Below are positions 17,036-27,573 of a stretch of 64,000 nucleotides of DNA, piece by piece. Both the position numbers and the translations under genes were made by a program. Source of the DNA: Nocardia arthritidis (GTDB lineage Bacteria > Actinomycetota > Actinomycetes > Mycobacteriales > Mycobacteriaceae); the NCBI RefSeq assembly GCF_011801145.1, contig NZ_CP046172.1:6138001-6202000 (forward strand), given 5' to 3'. How positions within the stretch are numbered: position 1 is the stretch's first letter; each line of letters opens with the position of its first letter. The notes beneath the pieces are model-generated. The model was not told the origin of the DNA, searched no databases, and worked only from the letters and a program-made list of their open reading frames with translations.

Positions 17036-17651
17036 AACGTTTTTCCTCCCCTTCTCCGACCCGCCTCGCCCCCACGCGCCAGGCGATGCGTTTACTGCCT
17101 GCTCCGAGCCTTTTCCCCCAACTCGACCCCGCCGCGACAACATCCGTGGCCGTGACGGGTGCGATCCCGGTAATCGCCAGTCCCGCCGCGGCATACGGCG
17201 CGACCAGCCGCGAAAGTAGGCCCGTCTCGGTCACGGCCGGTCCGGCGGCCCGGTCGTGCTCGGTCACCGACAGCAGAATCGTCAGTGCCGCACCGGGTTT
17301 CATGATAGCGGCCACGGACGCCAGCATGTGGGCATCCGCGGTGAGCAGTCCGCGCAACAGCGAACCCCACGGGAAATTCACCGTCACCCGGTCGGCGATG
17401 TCCGTCAACGCGGCGGGCAGACGTTCGATACCCGCGGCGACGAATATCGCGTTGGACGGTCCACCGCGCAGCGCCCGCCGGGACGCCTCGGCCATCGCCG
17501 AAGCATTCGCGTCGACGCCGATCACCAATACTTCGGGATCGGCCGCCGCCGCGGCCAGCACCGCCCGACCGTCACCGGTACCCAGGTCGATCCGCACCGC
17601 CCGATAACGGGCAATCAGATCTCAGAATCAACCGACATCCATATCAGACAT
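17022..17651 (-). pseudogene. KamB-like 16S rRNA A1408 methyltransferase with two in-frame stops near the start
   Basis: From GTG 17597 the frame gives 191 residues with the KamA/KamB/NpmA pattern: IDLGTGDGRAVL (SAM site), VIGVDANASAM, SRRALRGGPSNAIFVAAGIERLP and VTVNFPWGSLLRGLL. Family members methylate 16S rRNA A1408 and give aminoglycoside resistance. A start with a GAGG ribosome site lies at ATG 17651 in the same frame, but codons 8 and 10 are TGA. Reading both as CGA restores VGRFRDLIARYRAVRIDLG, a plausible family N-terminus. The gene is therefore either broken or starts internally at GTG 17597, lacking about 18 residues. Its end overlaps the 94-aa ORF. Confidence 0.7.
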
Positions 17652-17781
17652 GCTCTTACCTCGTACAACGCGCATGTCGGCAGCGTAACGATGAGCCGCC
17701 GACATGCGCATCCGAATTTCTTCCTCAGTTGGGAACCTCAACGTAGCAACCGCTCTCAGCCCCACATATAGCAACAACTGG

Positions 17782-18903
17782 TCAGGCCAACTCGGCATGC
17801 GGACCGCGGTGTATCGCCAGGTACACGTCGTTCCGGATGGAGTTGGCCGCGGCCGCGGTGAGCGTGCATGTCAGCGGCCGAATGGTCAGACGCACAAGAG
17901 CATTCGTCTGGCCAGGCACGATTCCCAGTCTGGCCCTTGCCGTTTCGGGTAGGTCGGCGTAGGGCGTGCGGGCGGTGACGTGCACCGATTCGATATCGCC
18001 TGCCCGGTCGCGCAGCGCCGCGCGCACCAGATCGCCGAGGGTTTCGTCGTCGGTGTCGTCCTCGATCACCACGGATAGATCGCGCCGCACCGCGGGCAGC
18101 GCCGAGACCGGCCGCCACGGCGTGAGATCGAGCAGTTGTCCGACCACCCGTGGATCGTCCGCGCGCAGGTACCGGATATCCGGAATTCCCTTGCGCAGCA
18201 TCAGCGCTCGATCGAGGCCGAGGCCGAGCGCCAGCCCGGACCAGCGCGCAGGATCCAGTCCGGCGCCGCGCAGCACATTCGGTGCGATGCGGCCACATTC
18301 GGCCAGCTCGAGCCATTCGTCGCCGAGCAGCACATCCACCTGACAGCCGTCGACCGTGTACGGATGCCGCGCCGGTGTGGTTCGCCATCGCGCACCCGGC
18401 AGCACCGCCGCGACGAGTCGGTCGATCATCTCCAGCAGGTCCGCCGCCCCGAGATCGGCGGCGGAGCGCAGCCGCCACAGATCCACCTGGTGCGGCTCGC
18501 CCGAATGGATCCGGTCGACGACATCCCTGCGGTAGACCAGCCCGGGCACAACGATCAGCTCGTCGATCGAATCGCCTTGGGAGACAAGCGCATGCCGACG
18601 CAGAACGACCGGTATATCCGCGGTTGTGTGGCTGCGCAACATTACGGTGGGGCTCAGATACCGGGTGTAGCGCACGTCGCGGGTGATATCGCCCGGGTCG
18701 TAGCCGAGCCCGTCGTAGTTGTCCGCCACCGCGACGATCGGCGGTGTGCGGACCAGGCGGACGGGTATCGCCCACGCGGTGGTCAGCGCGGCGACCAGGT
18801 CGTCGAGCAGCAGCTGCATGGCGTGCGGCCCCTGCGCGGCATCGGTGAGGTCCCGGATGGTCAGCGCGCGGGACAGTTCGGTGGGATCGAGATAGGTGGT
18901 CAC
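17782..18903 (-). CDS. single-chain phenylalanyl-tRNA synthetase-like protein
   Basis: This 373-residue protein has the plan of monomeric (mitochondrial-type) PheRS, not of the usual bacterial alpha2beta2 enzyme. Class II elements are visible: VMLRSHTTADIP (87-98, the LRTHTS region), motif 2 with GLVYRRDVVDRIHSGEPHQVD (121-141), and motif 3 GLALGLGLDRALMLRKGIPDIR (223-244). Residues 265-373 form a FDX-ACB anticodon-binding domain (SALPAVRRDLSVVIEDD). The FHQxEG element of true PheRS reads PHQVDLW here, so substrate binding may differ. GTG 18903 has GAGGA 7 bases upstream. It could be a second PheRS, an inhibitor-resistant copy or an enzyme of aminoacyl-tRNA-dependent chemistry. Confidence 0.82.
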   Translation of the reverse strand: MTTYLDPTELSRALTIRDLTDAAQGPHAMQLLLDDLVAALTTAWAIPVRLVRTPPIVAVADNYDGLGYDPGDITRDVRYTRYLSPTVMLRSHTTADIPVVLRRHALVSQGDSIDELIVVPGLVYRRDVVDRIHSGEPHQVDLWRLRSAADLGAADLLEMIDRLVAAVLPGARWRTTPARHPYTVDGCQVDVLLGDEWLELAECGRIAPNVLRGAGLDPARWSGLALGLGLDRALMLRKGIPDIRYLRADDPRVVGQLLDLTPWRPVSALPAVRRDLSVVIEDDTDDETLGDLVRAALRDRAGDIESVHVTARTPYADLPETARARLGIVPGQTNALVRLTIRPLTCTLTAAAANSIRNDVYLAIHRGPHAELA

Positions 18904-19079
18904 GGTATTTCCTCGGGGTTCGATCGGATGGGTTGCTCATCCCCGGTCCGACCGCCGCGGGAAACTACGTGTGATCAGCGCACGCCGACGAGCCCGCGGC
19001 CGAAAGCCGGCCGGGGCACAGAAATCGCCTGCGCGCATTCATGATTCGATCATAACAATCGATGCACCCGATTTATCGC

Positions 19080-19126
19080 CGAAGGCCGCCCGATCCGGTG
19101 CGATACACCGGTTCGGGCGGCCTTCG
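19080..19126 (-). terminator. terminator of the suf operon
   Basis: A 14-bp perfect stem (19080-19093 with 19113-19126) continues after one T-T mismatch into a further 6 bp around a CGATA loop. It starts 8 bases past the sufT stop. Confidence 0.85.
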
Positions 19127-19133
19127 ATGCGGG

Positions 19134-19505
19134 TTAAACCGTGAAGCCGAGGGCGCGCAGCTGCTCGCGGCCGTCCTCGGTGATCTTGTCCGGACCCCAC
19201 GGCGGCATCCAGACCCAGTTGATCTTGAGATCCTCCACCAGCCCGCTGCGCACCAGCGCGTTGCGGGACTGATCCTCGATGACGTCGGTGAGCGGGCAGG
19301 CCGCCGAGGTGAGCGTCATATCGATGGTGGCGATATTGTCCTTGTCCACCTGCAGCCCGTAGACGAGGCCCAGGTCGACCACGTTGATCCCGAGTTCCGG
19401 GTCGACGACGTCGCGCATCGCCTCCTCGATATCCTCGAGCAGTTTGATCTCCTCGGCCGACAGTTCGGCCGTTTCGGTGGCCGGGGTGGCCGGTGTCTCG
19501 GTCAT
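19134..19505 (-). CDS. sufT: SufT, MIP18/DUF59 iron-sulfur maturation protein
   Basis: This 123-residue MIP18-family protein (Rv1466-like) has VVDPELGINVVDLGLVYGL and the Cys-bearing loop TSAACPLTDVIEDQ. It assists Fe-S cluster maturation or transfer. The acidic N-terminus (TETPATPATETAELSAEE) is an extension typical of actinobacterial copies. ATG 19505 overlaps the sufU stop by four bases and has GGGGAT upstream. It is the last gene of the operon. Confidence 0.9.
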   Translation of the reverse strand: MTETPATPATETAELSAEEIKLLEDIEEAMRDVVDPELGINVVDLGLVYGLQVDKDNIATIDMTLTSAACPLTDVIEDQSRNALVRSGLVEDLKINWVWMPPWGPDKITEDGREQLRALGFTV

Positions 19506-19981
19506 GACATATCCCCATTCCCCATGGTCCGCTTGGCCTCTTCCGCAGAGGTTATCCGCACGACGGCATCCTTGAACGCCATCCAGCCGAGCAGCGCGCA
19601 TTTCACCCTGGCCGGATATTTGCTGACGCCGGCCAGGGCGACGCCGTCGCCGATCACATCCTCGTCGCCCTCGATCGCGCCGCGGCTGGAGATCATCTCG
19701 CTGTACGAGTCGACCACCTTCAGCGCCTGCTGCACCGGCAGCCCGATCACCTGATCGGTGAGGATCGAGGTGGCGGCCTGGCTGATCGAACAGCCCTGGC
19801 CGTCGTAGGAGACGTCGGCGACATCGCCGTTGTCGTCGAGCCGCACGCGCAGGGTCACCTCGTCACCGCAGGTCGGGTTGACGTGGTGCACCTCGGCGCC
19901 GAACGGTTCGCGCAGCCCGCGGTGATGCGGATGCTTGTAGTGGTCCAGGATGACTTCCTGGTACATCTGCTCCATGCGCAT
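19502..19981 (-). CDS. sufU: SufU, zinc-dependent sulfurtransferase
   Basis: This 159-residue SufU/IscU-like protein accepts persulfide sulfur from SufS. The three zinc-ligand cysteines lie in PTCGDEV, GQGCSISQAA and VKCALLGW, with the extra Gly-rich insertion between them that separates SufU from IscU scaffolds. The start at ATG 19981 is 3 bases after the sufS stop. Confidence 0.93.
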   Translation of the reverse strand: MRMEQMYQEVILDHYKHPHHRGLREPFGAEVHHVNPTCGDEVTLRVRLDDNGDVADVSYDGQGCSISQAATSILTDQVIGLPVQQALKVVDSYSEMISSRGAIEGDEDVIGDGVALAGVSKYPARVKCALLGWMAFKDAVVRITSAEEAKRTMGNGDMS

Positions 19982-19984
19982 GTC

Positions 19985-22007
<2,023 letters not shown>

Positions 22008-22039
22008 GGAGTTCCTTTGCGGGATAAGGGGATTCGGGT

Positions 22040-23215
22040 TCAGGCACCGATGGCGGCGAGTTCGGCCTCGATGGCCGTCTCCAGCCGCTCCCGGACCTCG
22101 GGCACGGCGATCTTCTGGATGATCTCGTGGAAGAAGCCGCGCACCACCAGACGGCGGGCCGCCTCCTCCGGGATACCGCGGGCGCGCAGGTAGAACAGCT
22201 GCTCGTCGTCGAAGCGGCCGGTGGCGCTGGCGTGCCCGGCGCCGACGATCTCGCCGGTCTCGATCTCCAGGTTCGGCACCGAATCGGCGCGGGCGCCGTC
22301 GGTGAGCACCAGGTTGCGGTTCACCTCGAAGGTGTCGGTGCCCTCGGCGGCGGCGCGGATCAGCACATCGCCGACCCAGACCGTGCGGGCGTCGCCCTTG
22401 GGCGAGGCCGGATCGCCTTGCAGCGCACCCTTGTACAGCACATTGGATTTGCAGTTCGGGACCGCGTGGTCGACCAGCAGGCGCTGTTCGAAATGCTGTC
22501 CGGCGTCGGCGAAGTAGAGGCCGAGCAGTTCCGCGTCACCGCCGGGGCCGTCGTATTTGACGGTGCCGGTGAGGCGGACCAGGTCGCCGCCGATGGTGAC
22601 GGCGGTGTGCCGCAGCGTGGCATCGCGGCCGAGCCGGGCGTGGTGCGCGGTGGCGTGTACCGCGTCGTCGGCCCAGTCCTGCACCGCGACCACGGTGAGC
22701 CGGGCGCTGTCGCCGAGCACGAATTCCACGTTCTCCGCGTAGGTTCCGCTGCCCCGCTGGTCGATGACCACGGTGGCGACGGCGAAATTGCCGAGACGGA
22801 TCTGCAGGTGACCGTATGCGGTCTTACCCTCGCCCGGCCCGGTGACGGTGACCGTAACCGGCTCGGCCACTTCGGTTTCCGCACCGACGGTCACCACGGT
22901 GGCCTGTTCGAAGCCCGAGTATGCCTGCGCCGCTACGCGATCCGACGGCACACCGGCGGCGCCGAGCCGAGAGTCATTGCGGTCCACCGTCTCCACGGTC
23001 ACGCCGGCGACCGGGGTGACCTCGACGGTGGCCCGGCCATCGCGCACCGCGGTGCCGTCGTGCAGACCGCGCAGGCGGCGCAAGGGGGTGAAGCGCCACG
23101 CCTCGTCCTTGGCGGAGGGCACCTCGAAGGCGTTCACATCGAAGGAGGTGAACACCTCCCCCTTGTTGACCGCGATACGCGCCTCGCCGGCCTCAGCAAC
23201 ATTCTCGACCGGCAT
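22040..23215 (-). CDS. sufD: SufD, Fe-S assembly scaffold subunit
   Basis: This 391-residue beta-helix protein pairs with SufB. The C-terminal SufBD core shows GHASATGRFDDEQLFYLRAR and GIPEEAARRLVVRGFF, and the N-terminal part is the variable helical cap. ATG 23215 overlaps the sufB stop by one base (TGATG). Confidence 0.94.
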   Translation of the reverse strand: MPVENVAEAGEARIAVNKGEVFTSFDVNAFEVPSAKDEAWRFTPLRRLRGLHDGTAVRDGRATVEVTPVAGVTVETVDRNDSRLGAAGVPSDRVAAQAYSGFEQATVVTVGAETEVAEPVTVTVTGPGEGKTAYGHLQIRLGNFAVATVVIDQRGSGTYAENVEFVLGDSARLTVVAVQDWADDAVHATAHHARLGRDATLRHTAVTIGGDLVRLTGTVKYDGPGGDAELLGLYFADAGQHFEQRLLVDHAVPNCKSNVLYKGALQGDPASPKGDARTVWVGDVLIRAAAEGTDTFEVNRNLVLTDGARADSVPNLEIETGEIVGAGHASATGRFDDEQLFYLRARGIPEEAARRLVVRGFFHEIIQKIAVPEVRERLETAIEAELAAIGA

Positions 23216-24651
23216 CAGCCGACCGCTCCTTCCATCTGCAGTTCGATCAGGCGGTTCAGTTCGAGCGCGTACTCCATCGGGAGTTCCTTGGCGATCGGCT
23301 CGACGAATCCGCGCACCACCATCGCCATCGCCTCGTCCTCGGTCATACCGCGGCTCATCAGGTAGAACAGCTGATCCTCGGAAACCTTGGAGACGGTGGC
23401 CTCGTGGCCCATCGTCACGTCGTCCTCACGGATGTCGACGTAGGGGTAGGTATCCGAGCGGCTGACCGTATCGACAAGCAGCGCATCGCATTTCACCGTC
23501 GACTTGGAGCCGTGCGCACCCTTGTTCACCTGGACGAGGCCGCGGTAGGACGCCCGTCCGCCGCCGCGCGCCACCGACTTCGACACGATGGTCGACGAGG
23601 TGTGCGGCGCCAGGTGCAGCATCTTCGCGCCGGTGTCCTGGTGCTGGCCCTCACCCGCGAACGCCACCGAGAGCACCTCGCCCTTGGCGTGCTCGCCGGT
23701 CATCCAGACCGCCGGGTACTTCATGGTGACCTTGGAGCCGATATTGCCGTCGATCCACTCCATGGTCGCGCCCGCCTCCGCCTTGGCCCGCTTGGTGACC
23801 AGGTTGTAGACGTTGTTCGACCAGTTCTGGATGGTGGTGTAGCGGCAGCGGCCGCCCTTCTTCACGATGATCTCCACCACTGCGGAGTGCAGCGAGTCCG
23901 AGCTGTAGATCGGCGCGGTGCAGCCCTCGACGTAATGCACGTACGCACCCTCGTCGACGATGATCAGCGTCCGCTCGAACTGGCCCATGTTCTCGGTGTT
24001 GATCCGGAAGTAGGCCTGCAGCGGAATGTCGACGTGCACGCCCGGCGGCACGTAGATGAACGAACCGCCCGACCACACCGCGGTGTTCAGCGCGGAGAAC
24101 TTGTTGTCACCGGCCGGGATCACCGAACCGAAGTACTGCTGGAAGATCTCCGGATGCTCCTTGAGACCGGTGTCGGTGTCGAGGAAGATCACGCCCTGCT
24201 GTTCCAGGTCCTCGCGGATCTGGTGGTAGACGACCTCCGACTCGTACTGCGCGGCGACACCCGCGACGAGGCGCTGCTTCTCCGCCTCCGGGATACCCAG
24301 CTTGTCGTAGGTGTTCTTGATGTCCTCGGGCAGCTCGTCCCAGCTGGCGGCCTGCTTCTCGGTGGAGCGGACGAAGTATTTGATGTTGTCGAAATCGATG
24401 CCGTCGAGCTTGGAACCCCACGTCGGCATGGGCTTGCGGTCGAAGATGCGCAACGCCTTGAGCCGGATGTCGAGCATCCACTCCGGCTCGTTCTTCTTGG
24501 CCGAGATGTCGCGCACGACCGCCTCGGAAAGACCACGTTGCGCGCTGGCGCCAGCGACATCCGAGTCAGCCCAGCCGTAGCCGTACTTACCCAGGGAGGC
24601 GATGGTCTCCTCCTGGGTGAGCGGCTGCACCTGGTCAGTGGTCGTCGTCAT
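23215..24651 (-). CDS. sufB: SufB, Fe-S cluster scaffold
   Basis: This 478-residue SufB builds Fe-S clusters with SufC and SufD. Family sequence includes [36 protein letters not shown] and [13 protein letters not shown]. tuberculosis SufB is interrupted by an intein at a conserved position in this protein; here the VEGC-TAPIY stretch and the rest run through unbroken. ATG 24651 has a strong AAGGAG site and overlaps the sufR stop by four bases. Confidence 0.96.
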   Translation of the reverse strand: MTTTTDQVQPLTQEETIASLGKYGYGWADSDVAGASAQRGLSEAVVRDISAKKNEPEWMLDIRLKALRIFDRKPMPTWGSKLDGIDFDNIKYFVRSTEKQAASWDELPEDIKNTYDKLGIPEAEKQRLVAGVAAQYESEVVYHQIREDLEQQGVIFLDTDTGLKEHPEIFQQYFGSVIPAGDNKFSALNTAVWSGGSFIYVPPGVHVDIPLQAYFRINTENMGQFERTLIIVDEGAYVHYVEGCTAPIYSSDSLHSAVVEIIVKKGGRCRYTTIQNWSNNVYNLVTKRAKAEAGATMEWIDGNIGSKVTMKYPAVWMTGEHAKGEVLSVAFAGEGQHQDTGAKMLHLAPHTSSTIVSKSVARGGGRASYRGLVQVNKGAHGSKSTVKCDALLVDTVSRSDTYPYVDIREDDVTMGHEATVSKVSEDQLFYLMSRGMTEDEAMAMVVRGFVEPIAKELPMEYALELNRLIELQMEGAVG

Positions 24652-25460
24652 TCGGCACTCCTTCCGGAGTCGTTCGTTCGTACCGTCGCGGGCTGTGCGG
24701 CGGATTCTGTTGTGGCTGTTCGGTTTTCGGTATTCGGCAGGACGAACAACGGCACGTGCGTGGTGCACGCGCAGTCGCCGTTGGCGATGGTGGCCAGCCG
24801 CTGCACATGCGTGCCGAGCAGTTCCCGGAACGCCACCAGCTCGGCCTCACACAGCTGCGGGAACTCCTCCGCGACGTGCGCGACCGGGCAGTGATGCTGG
24901 CAGATCTGCACGCCCGCGCCCACCTTGCGGGTGGAGGCGGCGAAGCCCGCGCCGGTGAACGCCTCGGCGATCTCCCCGGCCTTGGCCGCGGTGCGCTCCG
25001 GGGTGTGCACGTCGAGCGGTTCGATCCCGGCCACGATAGTGCGCGCCCGTTTCCTGGCGAATTCGGTGATGGCCTGTTCGCCGCCGATCTCGCCGAGCTG
25101 GCGGATGGCCGCCCCGGCCAAATCGTCGTACGCGTGACCTAGCCGACCGCGGCCCGCGGCCGTCAACTGGTATTGCTTGGCCGGCCTGCCGCGACCTTTC
25201 TGCTGCCACGGCGCGGACCTGCCCGCCCGCGCCTCACCCGATTCGATGAGCGCGTCGAGATGCCTGCGCACCCCGGCCGGGGCCAGGCCGAGCCGCTCCC
25301 CGATGGCGGTCGCGGTGATGGGACCCTCCTCGAGCAGCAATTTCACAATGGCCGCCCGGGTATGCCCCTCGCCTCCGACCGTCGCGGGTGCGGCGGCCGA
25401 CCCGGCGGCAGGGCTGTGACCTGCGCCGTCGTCGTTGTTCCGCAAACCCACGGTTTTCAC
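24648..25460 (-). CDS. sufR: SufR, Fe-S-sensing repressor of the suf operon
   Basis: This 270-residue regulator has an N-terminal winged HTH ([22 protein letters not shown], about 51-72) and a cysteine set for Fe-S ligation: C187 and C191 in ICQHHC, C204, then C230 and C232 in DCAC. SufR in mycobacteria carries a cluster and represses suf when Fe-S is plentiful. GTG 25460 is the first good start; GTG 25451 is an alternative. An ACACT-N5-TGTGA operator overlaps the start codon, so autoregulation is direct. The gene heads the sufR-B-D-C-S-U-T operon. Confidence 0.9.
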   Translation of the reverse strand: MKTVGLRNNDDGAGHSPAAGSAAAPATVGGEGHTRAAIVKLLLEEGPITATAIGERLGLAPAGVRRHLDALIESGEARAGRSAPWQQKGRGRPAKQYQLTAAGRGRLGHAYDDLAGAAIRQLGEIGGEQAITEFARKRARTIVAGIEPLDVHTPERTAAKAGEIAEAFTGAGFAASTRKVGAGVQICQHHCPVAHVAEEFPQLCEAELVAFRELLGTHVQRLATIANGDCACTTHVPLFVLPNTENRTATTESAAQPATVRTNDSGRSAE

Positions 25461-25471
25461 AACATCAGTGT
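25457..25471 (-). promoter_or_regulatory. SufR operator, ACACT-N5-TGTGA
   Basis: On the minus strand ACACT-GATGT-TGTGA matches the SufR inverted repeat I recall from M. tuberculosis. The TGTGA arm covers the sufR GTG codon. Confidence 0.7.
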
Positions 25472-25668
25472 GGCGGAATTCCTTCCCGAAATCTAATAAG
25501 GGTGCCCTGAGTACTTGACGCCCCGAGCTGGGCAAATGCCACATTCGTCCAGGACGCGCCCGGAATGATCCGCTGCGAGCCTGGTCACAGTGGCCGTATT
25601 GAATAACGAAATGATTTCGAAGACGGTGGTCATCTGGATCTGATCCGACCGGTGTGATCAGTCGGGTC

Positions 25669-25701
25669 AGCACCTCCGCATTCGCTCCGGCCATGCGCGG
25701 G
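25669..25701 (-). repeat. dispersed-repeat core, lone copy
   Basis: Read on the minus strand, about 30 bases (from CCGCGCATGGCCGGAGCG through AATGCGGAGGT) match the core of the repeats at 51.3 and 54.5-54.7 kb. The flanks are not conserved, so this is a partial copy. Confidence 0.75.
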
Positions 25702-25732
25702 CTGGGGGCGGGCTGCGCCCGGCAGCGCCCAC

Positions 25733-25738
25733 TAGGCT
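25733..25738 (+). promoter_or_regulatory. -10 hexamer of a leaderless-type promoter
   Basis: TAGGCT ends 7 bases before GTG 25746. No ribosome site is visible, consistent with leaderless initiation of the mptB-like gene. Confidence 0.5.
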
Positions 25739-25745
25739 GCGTCTC

Positions 25746-27449
25746 GTGGCAGTACTGGACGGCGCGCGGCGCGGGGCATCCGCATTCCAGCGCAAGGCAT
25801 TCGCGCTCGGGCGCCGGGCACTCGGGCTCGACGTACCGGCGCCCGATCACACCATCGCGGTGTTGCACAGCGCGGAATCCGAAGTGCCGGGGCTCAACCG
25901 GAAGGAAACGGTTCAGCTCGACCGGATCCGGCTGCTCGGCGCGACCGGAACGGTGCTGATGGCGATCAGCGCGCTCGGCATCGGCGCGCAGCCGGTGCAG
26001 CAGAATCCGACATCGGGCATGCGGGTGCTCGGCCTTTTCGCGCGGGCGCACACCGGATCGCTGGCGATGTGCATGATCGGCACGGTCGTCGTGGTGCTGG
26101 CCTGGCTGCTGCTCGGGCGCTTCGCGATCGGCGGTCTCGGCGGATCCCCGGTGCACCGGCTGACCAGATCGCAGCTCGACCGGACCGTGCTGCTCTGGAT
26201 CATCCCGCTGAGCATCGCACCACCGCTGTTCAGCAACGACGTGTATTCCTATCTGGCACAGAGCGAAATCGCCGAACGGGGACTCGACCCGTACATCGTC
26301 GGGCCGAAGGCCGGACTCGGCGTCGACAACGTGCTCACCCGGAACGTGCCGACCATCTGGCTGGGCACACCGGCGCCGTACGGTCCGCTCTTCCTCTGGA
26401 TGGGGCGCGGCATCGCCTACCTCACCGGCGACAACATCATCTTCGGCGTCTGGGCGCATCGGGTGCTGGCGCTGGCCGGTGTCGCGTTGATCGTGTGGGC
26501 GCTGCCCCGGCTCTCGGTGCGCTGCGGAGTCGCGCCGGTCAGCGCGCTGTGGCTGGGCGTCGCCAATCCGCTGGTGCTGTTCCACCTCGTCGGCGGCGTG
26601 CACAACGACGGCCTGATGCTCGGATTGATGCTGGCCGGACTGGAGTTCTGCCTGCGGGCCATCGAGGATATGCATCCGTTCAACGGGCGGGCGTACGCGA
26701 TGCTGATCTTCGGGGCGATCGTCATGACGATGTCGTCCTCGATCAAGTTCACCTCGATCATCGCGCTCGGCTTCGTCGGGATGGCGCTGGCGAGACGCTG
26801 GGGCGCCAACTGGCGCGCGGTACTGATATCGGCCGGGATGCTCGGCGGAGTAGCCATCGGCACAACGCTTTTCATCACCGCGGCGAGCGGGCTCAGCTTC
26901 GGCTGGATCTTCACCCTCGGCGTGGCGAACGCGGTGCGCAGCTGGATGTCGCTGCCCACGGCGCTCGGCATCATCACCGGATTCGGCGGCGTACTACTGG
27001 GATTGGGCGATCACACGACCGCTCTGCTCAGCATCACCAGGCCGATCGCCGCCGTCGTCGCCGGATTCCTTTCGCTGCGTATGCTTTTCGCCACCCTCAC
27101 CGGGCGGCTGCATCCGGTGGGCGCGCTCGGCGTCGCGCTCGGCGCGATCGTGCTGCTCTTCCCCGTCGTGCAACCGTGGTATCTGCTGTGGGCGATCGTG
27201 CCGCTCGCCGCATGGGCGACCAGACCCGCCTTCCGCGTCCCGGCGATCGCGTTCTCGGCGGTGGTGAGCGTCATCCTGATGCCGAGGGGCGCCGACCTCG
27301 CGGTATTCCAGATCGTCGGGGCGGCAATCGCCACCGTCATCGTCTCGGTGCTGTTCATCGTGCTCACCAGAAATGTGCTGCCGTGGCGACGCGAGCCGGG
27401 GGTGTCGGCTCCGTCACACCGGGCCACGCCCTACGGTGTTGCACCGTGA
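25746..27449 (+). CDS. mptB: MptB-like alpha-(1->6)-mannopyranosyltransferase
   Basis: This 567-residue integral membrane protein has about a dozen hydrophobic segments and GT-C features, including the acidic loop LFSNDVYSYLAQSEI after the third membrane helix. It corresponds by position to Rv1459c (MptB), which adds mannose from a polyprenyl donor to the lipomannan core. The C-terminus is a short cytoplasmic tail. The start is GTG 25746. The gene is divergent from sufR, as in M. tuberculosis. The stop overlaps the first of two micro-ORFs. Confidence 0.82.
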   Translation: MAVLDGARRGASAFQRKAFALGRRALGLDVPAPDHTIAVLHSAESEVPGLNRKETVQLDRIRLLGATGTVLMAISALGIGAQPVQQNPTSGMRVLGLFARAHTGSLAMCMIGTVVVVLAWLLLGRFAIGGLGGSPVHRLTRSQLDRTVLLWIIPLSIAPPLFSNDVYSYLAQSEIAERGLDPYIVGPKAGLGVDNVLTRNVPTIWLGTPAPYGPLFLWMGRGIAYLTGDNIIFGVWAHRVLALAGVALIVWALPRLSVRCGVAPVSALWLGVANPLVLFHLVGGVHNDGLMLGLMLAGLEFCLRAIEDMHPFNGRAYAMLIFGAIVMTMSSSIKFTSIIALGFVGMALARRWGANWRAVLISAGMLGGVAIGTTLFITAASGLSFGWIFTLGVANAVRSWMSLPTALGIITGFGGVLLGLGDHTTALLSITRPIAAVVAGFLSLRMLFATLTGRLHPVGALGVALGAIVLLFPVVQPWYLLWAIVPLAAWATRPAFRVPAIAFSAVVSVILMPRGADLAVFQIVGAAIATVIVSVLFIVLTRNVLPWRREPGVSAPSHRATPYGVAP

Positions 27450-27511
27450 CCGAGCGAAACCTGGGCATTGCCGCCCTGGCAGGTACGCACCGCGGCGAGG
27501 ACGCCTCGTGA
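27446..27511 (+). CDS. 21-codon micro-ORF 1, coupled
   Basis: GTG 27446 overlaps the mptB stop (GTGA). The frame encodes VTERNLGIAALAGTHRGEDAS and stops in a second GTGA that starts micro-ORF 2. Its first 11 bases and last 14 bases are nearly identical to those of micro-ORF 2. It may be a coupling spacer rather than a functional peptide. Confidence 0.4.
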   Translation: MTERNLGIAALAGTHRGEDAS

Positions 27512-27573
27512 CCGAGCGCAGCGAGGGAACCGTGGGCACAGGACCATTGAGCCCTGGCGAGGACGCGTCGTGA
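27508..27573 (+). CDS. 21-codon micro-ORF 2, coupled
   Basis: GTG 27508 overlaps the stop of micro-ORF 1. The frame encodes VTERSEGTVGTGPLSPGEDAS and stops at 27571-27573, overlapping GTG 27570 of the ABC ATPase gene. Same length and same ends as micro-ORF 1. Confidence 0.4.
   Translation: MTERSEGTVGTGPLSPGEDAS

Noticed and set aside
18904..19079. A T-box or tRNA-responsive leader before the PheRS-like gene
   Set aside because: No T-box core sequence or specifier-loop arrangement could be seen in this short region.
23215..24651. Possible intein in SufB as in M. tuberculosis
   Set aside because: The scaffold sequence, including [15 protein letters not shown], runs through without an insertion and the length is that of intein-free SufB.
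24648..26675. A 675-codon minus-strand frame joining sufR to sequence antisense to mptB
   Set aside because: The real SufR begins at GTG 25460; the upstream part is antisense to a clear membrane protein.
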